This document shows positions 3,959 through 6,073 of a stretch of 6,073 bases of DNA, piece by piece. Position 1 is the first letter of the stretch. Each line of letters opens with the position of its first letter. The translations under genes and the position numbers were made by a program. The notes under the pieces were generated by a model, which was not told where the DNA came from, made no database searches, and saw only the letters and a program-made list of their open reading frames with translations. This DNA comes from CAYMDS01 sp964653195. Its GTDB lineage: Bacteria > Patescibacteriota > Microgenomatia > Levybacterales > UBA12049. Location: positions 1 to 6,073 of the forward strand of contig CAZZCX010000038.1 in the NCBI GenBank assembly GCA_964653195.1. Direction: 5' to 3'.

Positions 3959-4098
3959 TACCTATGTAAAATCTCAGGGGAATAACTTGCATCCATATGG
4001 ATGACACCCAAAAATCACCCATGAGGGTTAAGAAACTAAAATTTTTATTATGTCAAATAGACGCAACTCTTAGCTGAAAAAGTATATGCTCAAACTAA
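3959..4098. other. Intergenic stretch with 14-bp palindrome
   Basis: CATCCATATGGATG at 3990-4003 is a perfect palindrome and could be an operator-like site. A weak ACCC-ATGA-GGGT hairpin lies at 4018-4029. No gene, terminator or secE-like frame is seen. Confidence 0.4.
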
Positions 4099-4127
4099 TG
4101 CAAAAAATCAAAATTCAAGGTTATAAT
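4099..4127 (+). promoter_or_regulatory. Promoter of the acetyltransferase-like gene
   Basis: A perfect -10 TATAAT (4122-4127) with a poor -35 (TGCAAA, 4099-4104) at 17 bp. Predicted start near 4134, so the message would have a leader of only about 8 nt before ATG 4142. Confidence 0.5.
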
Positions 4128-4141
4128 TAAATTACTTTATT

Positions 4142-4957
4142 ATGGAACCAGGTAATGGAGTAATTTCAGAGAATAACACTAATACAGAAAGAGAAGCAAT
4201 AATCGATCAAATGCTCGCAAGAAACCAAGCAGCATTTGAACAATGGATTAGTGATCCTACCCATAGACAACGAATGGACTTGTCTCCTGAAGCACTTCAG
4301 GTGTTAATTCCCCGTCGTCTTTATGAAATCGCAGATGATCCCAAACGAGTTTCAATTATCCCTACTATCTCAAGTGAGTCTATTCTTCAAGCAGTAATGT
4401 TTGAGCGCAAGGCAATACCAGCTTCTAATCCGGAAAGTTTGTCAAGATGGATAGAATCAATAAGAATAAAACAAGAAGCTGAGAAAGAAAAAGCTGAACA
4501 AGAAGGTAAAAATTATAGATTTCATACACCACCAACGCCTGAAGAGATTGACGAACAACATGTACACTTTTACAAATTACTTTTGGAAGGAGAACTTACT
4601 GCATATGATTATATAACTAACGATATAGCTTTGATCGGTGAATATGAACCAGATGTGTTGAATGTCAGCGAATACAATGATAGAGACGAGCTTCATGGAA
4701 AAGGTGTAGGTAAATCCTTTTACGCAAACCTCCGCACTATCGCTAAAAAAATGGGGTATAGATATATTACTGGCTCAAACAACGATCGTAACCTGAGCTT
4801 TTTTACTACTACATTAGGAAGAGCAACGTTACCTCAGATAAAAGCAGAATTCAGGCATAAATTCCATTACAATCCTGATGATAATAAAACAAAGACATAT
4901 ACTATTGATTTTCTCTATGATGAAGATAAAACTGATATCATAGATGAAGATAAATAA
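4142..4957 (+). CDS. Putative GNAT-like N-acetyltransferase with hydrophilic N-terminal extension
   Basis: A 271-aa soluble protein. The only recognisable part is residues 165-227: ALIGEYEPDVLNVSEY, then HGKGVGKSFYANLRTIAKKMG (185-205), which fits the GNAT motif A pattern (R/Q-x-x-G-x-G/A followed by a helix) that binds the pyrophosphate of acetyl-CoA, then YRYITGSNNDRNLSFFTTTLGR, like the N-x-x-x-x-F-F-x-x-x-G-F block of GNATs. The first 160 residues are charged and helical, including an E/K-rich, possibly coiled segment at 108-123. The C-terminal tail is acidic. There is no signal peptide or membrane segment. ATG 4142 follows a perfect -10 box by 14 bp, so translation is probably near-leaderless. 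It is a single gene with no operon partner. The acceptor substrate is unknown, and the assignment rests on one motif region. Confidence 0.55.
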   Translation: MEPGNGVISENNTNTEREAIIDQMLARNQAAFEQWISDPTHRQRMDLSPEALQVLIPRRLYEIADDPKRVSIIPTISSESILQAVMFERKAIPASNPESLSRWIESIRIKQEAEKEKAEQEGKNYRFHTPPTPEEIDEQHVHFYKLLLEGELTAYDYITNDIALIGEYEPDVLNVSEYNDRDELHGKGVGKSFYANLRTIAKKMGYRYITGSNNDRNLSFFTTTLGRATLPQIKAEFRHKFHYNPDDNKTKTYTIDFLYDEDKTDIIDEDK

Positions 4958-4991
4958 GTTCCAACTTTGTCCAGGTATTCCTTCATTGCAC

Positions 4992-5029
4992 AATTCTTAC
5001 CTTGCTCCGCTAGGAGTAAGGTAAGAATT
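4992..5029. repeat. 17-bp perfect hairpin after the acetyltransferase-like gene
   Basis: AATTCTTACCTTGCTCC (4992-5008), loop GCTA, GGAGTAAGGTAAGAATT (5013-5029). Every position pairs in RNA (one G-U). It starts 34 bp after the stop codon. No T run follows on either strand, so a classic intrinsic terminator is not supported; it may stabilise a 3' end or be a mobile palindrome. Confidence 0.85.
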
Positions 5030-5030
5030 A

Positions 5031-5050
5031 GGATGCAGTCGGGTGCAGTC
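5031..5050. repeat. Decamer tandem repeat
   Basis: GGATGCAGTC and GGGTGCAGTC lie head to tail with one mismatch, directly next to the hairpin at 4992-5029. Confidence 0.7.
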
Positions 5051-5089
5051 TTGAACTCGACAACGTGAATTTAAATGTCCATCTAGACC

Positions 5090-5287
5090 ATGAAGTTATA
5101 CTACGTTTACCTACTTAAGCACTCAAAATGAAATTTAAACAAGTTCTACAAGTGATTTTAGACAAAGAATCACTGTTCACAAAAAAAAGAAAAATATTTC
5201 ACTAGAACCCAAGCAACCAAACTCGAGATATATTTGAAATCAAAGTCAAGTAAAGCAAATCGATATAGACATCTAACTGAATACTAA
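5090..5287 (+). pseudogene. Decayed GIY-YIG endonuclease remnant
   Basis: One reading frame from ATG 5090 begins MKLYYVYLLKHSK, which matches the typical first strand of small GIY-YIG proteins (YYVYLLK). It is then broken by in-frame stops at 5129, 5153 and 5159. Between them NKFYK-stop-F falls where FYIGF would be expected, with the glycine position now TGA. Further on the frame reads KYFTRTQATKLEIYL, then KSKSSKANRYRHLTEY before TAA 5285, loosely like the later STxxxxxKLIYYEAYL and SKxDAxRRExYLK blocks. It would be a second, older copy of the element type found after tRNA-Trp. Only the N-terminal match is strong, so the call is tentative. Confidence 0.42.
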
Positions 5288-5374
5288 AAATTACTTTTTA
5301 ATACTCCTGATTTACTTTCACATGATGTGGGTATTTATATAATTGTTTCCTAATGAAAACTTAGAAACTTAGGT

Positions 5375-6052
5375 CTAAGTGGTACTATCATCTGCACTTC
5401 TAGGATAATTTCGACCTACGAACCTAACTAAATTATGTATTCCCTTCGCATCATCCTTATACGTTCTTCCTTTATCATCTAATAAAATTACTTGAAAATC
5501 TTTCGTAAAATAATCCATCGAATATTTTGAGAAAAATCTTTTCTTCATACCTTCAATTTCAAAATACTCTTGCTCTATCCTCTTTCCGCTATTAAATTCA
5601 GGATCATTCACCGAATTTACGAATACAGCTAAAATTCCACCAGGAATCAATACCCGTTGTATCTCTTTAAATATTTGTTTTGTTTTCTCTTCTGAAAAAT
5701 AATGTAAAGATAAATGAGCATACACTACATCAAAAACTCCTTTTTCGAATGGGAGATCTAAAGTTAAATCTAATTTTTCAGCTGTAATGTTTTTTAAATT
5801 CTGCTCTAAAATTTTTTGGGAACTTACCTTAAGCGCCTCTGTAGATTTATCTGTAGTTAAAACTTTGTATCCTTTTGTTGCAAAAAATCTAGCGTCTTGG
5901 CCTTGACCATCACCTAAACAAAGGATATACCCTTTTTCCGGAAAATACTCTAAAACTTCCTCTGCGAAAATATTTGGTTTATTGATCCAATCCTGTTTTG
6001 AATAATAATTCTTATGTAGATTGTCCCACTGAGTATCTTTCCTTACCTTCAT
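5375..6052 (-). CDS. Class I SAM-dependent methyltransferase
   Basis: A 225-aa cytoplasmic protein with a Rossmann-type methyltransferase fold. Motif I ILCLGDGQGQDARFFATKGY (43-62) carries the glycine-rich SAM loop. Asp68 in VLTTDKS ends strand 2 and should bind the ribose. KLDLT (93-97) marks the adenine-contacting strand 3 end, FDVVYAHLSLHYF (107-119) is motif IV/post-motif, and RVLIPGGILAVFVNS (133-147) is the usual late motif. Overall it resembles the Methyltransf_11/25 or TehB-like group; a small-molecule substrate is likely but cannot be named. The C-terminal region (155-225) is charged and probably forms the substrate lid. ATG 6052 is the first in-frame ATG and has a -10-like TACAAT just upstream, suggesting a near-leaderless message. 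It converges with the acetyltransferase-like gene across the 417-bp gap. Confidence 0.88.
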   Translation of the reverse strand: MKVRKDTQWDNLHKNYYSKQDWINKPNIFAEEVLEYFPEKGYILCLGDGQGQDARFFATKGYKVLTTDKSTEALKVSSQKILEQNLKNITAEKLDLTLDLPFEKGVFDVVYAHLSLHYFSEEKTKQIFKEIQRVLIPGGILAVFVNSVNDPEFNSGKRIEQEYFEIEGMKKRFFSKYSMDYFTKDFQVILLDDKGRTYKDDAKGIHNLVRFVGRNYPRSADDSTT

Positions 6053-6060
6053 ATGTGCTT

Positions 6061-6066
6061 ATTGTA
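6061..6066 (-). promoter_or_regulatory. Possible -10 box of the methyltransferase gene
   Basis: TACAAT on the minus strand, 8 bp before ATG 6052. The -35 region would lie beyond the window. The predicted start almost coincides with the start codon. Confidence 0.4.
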
Positions 6067-6073
6067 TCAAAAT

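Larger units (their letters stand above)
4958..5089. other. Start of the 417-bp non-coding stretch (4958-5374)
   Basis: No coding potential seen. It contains the long hairpin at 4992-5029 and the decamer tandem repeat at 5031-5050. The rest of the gap, to 5374, holds a decayed GIY-YIG frame and AT-rich sequence without clear signals apart from a 7-bp inverted repeat AGTGATT/AATCACT at 5151-5174. Confidence 0.5.

Noticed and set aside
3997..4077. 26-codon frame starting at ATG 3997
   Set aside because: No recognisable motif, no ribosome binding site, and it begins inside the palindrome; probably chance.
5129..5155. UGA read as glycine (code 25), which would rescue two stops in the GIY-YIG remnant
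   Set aside because: A TAG at 5159 still breaks the frame, and the clear genes in the window have no in-frame TGA.
5345..5378. Weak terminator of the methyltransferase gene (ACTTAG/CTAAGT then TTTT on the minus strand)
   Set aside because: Only a 6-bp AT-rich stem with a short T run, overlapping the stop codon; several competing pairings.

Overview
The window reads as AT-rich bacterial DNA, most likely from a Candidate Phyla Radiation (Patescibacteria) genome. This is an inference from several traits: tiny zinc-ribbon ribosomal proteins (bL28, bL33), four tRNA genes without encoded CCA, very short mRNA leaders with little Shine-Dalgarno signal, and small mobile nuclease and four-helix-bundle genes packed between housekeeping genes. 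UGA appears to be an ordinary stop, so there is no sign of the UGA-glycine code.

Left end (1-1077): a heptamer array (TACTTAA, about 8 copies) touches the end of rpmB (bL28, minus strand), which has a clear promoter. A membrane-embedded M50/site-2-type protease gene is transcribed the other way. Next (1145-1386) comes a candidate structured small RNA. It has a promoter with a 17-bp spacer, a 12-bp end-closing helix starting at the predicted transcription start, internal hairpins and an intrinsic terminator. I could not assign it to a family.

Centre (1408-3602): tRNA-Thr(TGT), tRNA-Tyr(GTA), tRNA-Thr(GGT), rpmG (bL33) and tRNA-Trp(CCA). This order resembles the classical thrU-tyrU-glyT-thrT cluster and the rpmG-tRNA-Trp arrangement that lead to secE/nusG in other bacteria. 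Selfish-looking genes sit in the gaps: a PD-(D/E)XK nuclease before tRNA-Tyr, an HTH plus LAGLIDADG-like protein before tRNA-Thr(GGT), a four-helix-bundle (23S IVS type) gene inside 13-bp inverted repeats before rpmG, and a frameshifted GIY-YIG gene after tRNA-Trp. The first two nuclease genes have their stop codons inside the downstream tRNA. Promoters at 1408-1436 and 2060-2088 and terminators at 2029-2056 and 3446-3488 suggest two units: (A) tRNA-Thr, nuclease, tRNA-Tyr; (B) LAGLIDADG-like gene, tRNA-Thr, four-helix gene, rpmG.

Right end (3603-6073): two GC-rich hairpins follow tRNA-Trp, then the GIY-YIG pseudogene and a putative GNAT-like acetyltransferase with a near-leaderless promoter. 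A 417-bp non-coding stretch holds a 17-bp perfect hairpin, a decamer tandem repeat and a decayed second GIY-YIG remnant. A class I SAM-dependent methyltransferase on the minus strand closes the window.
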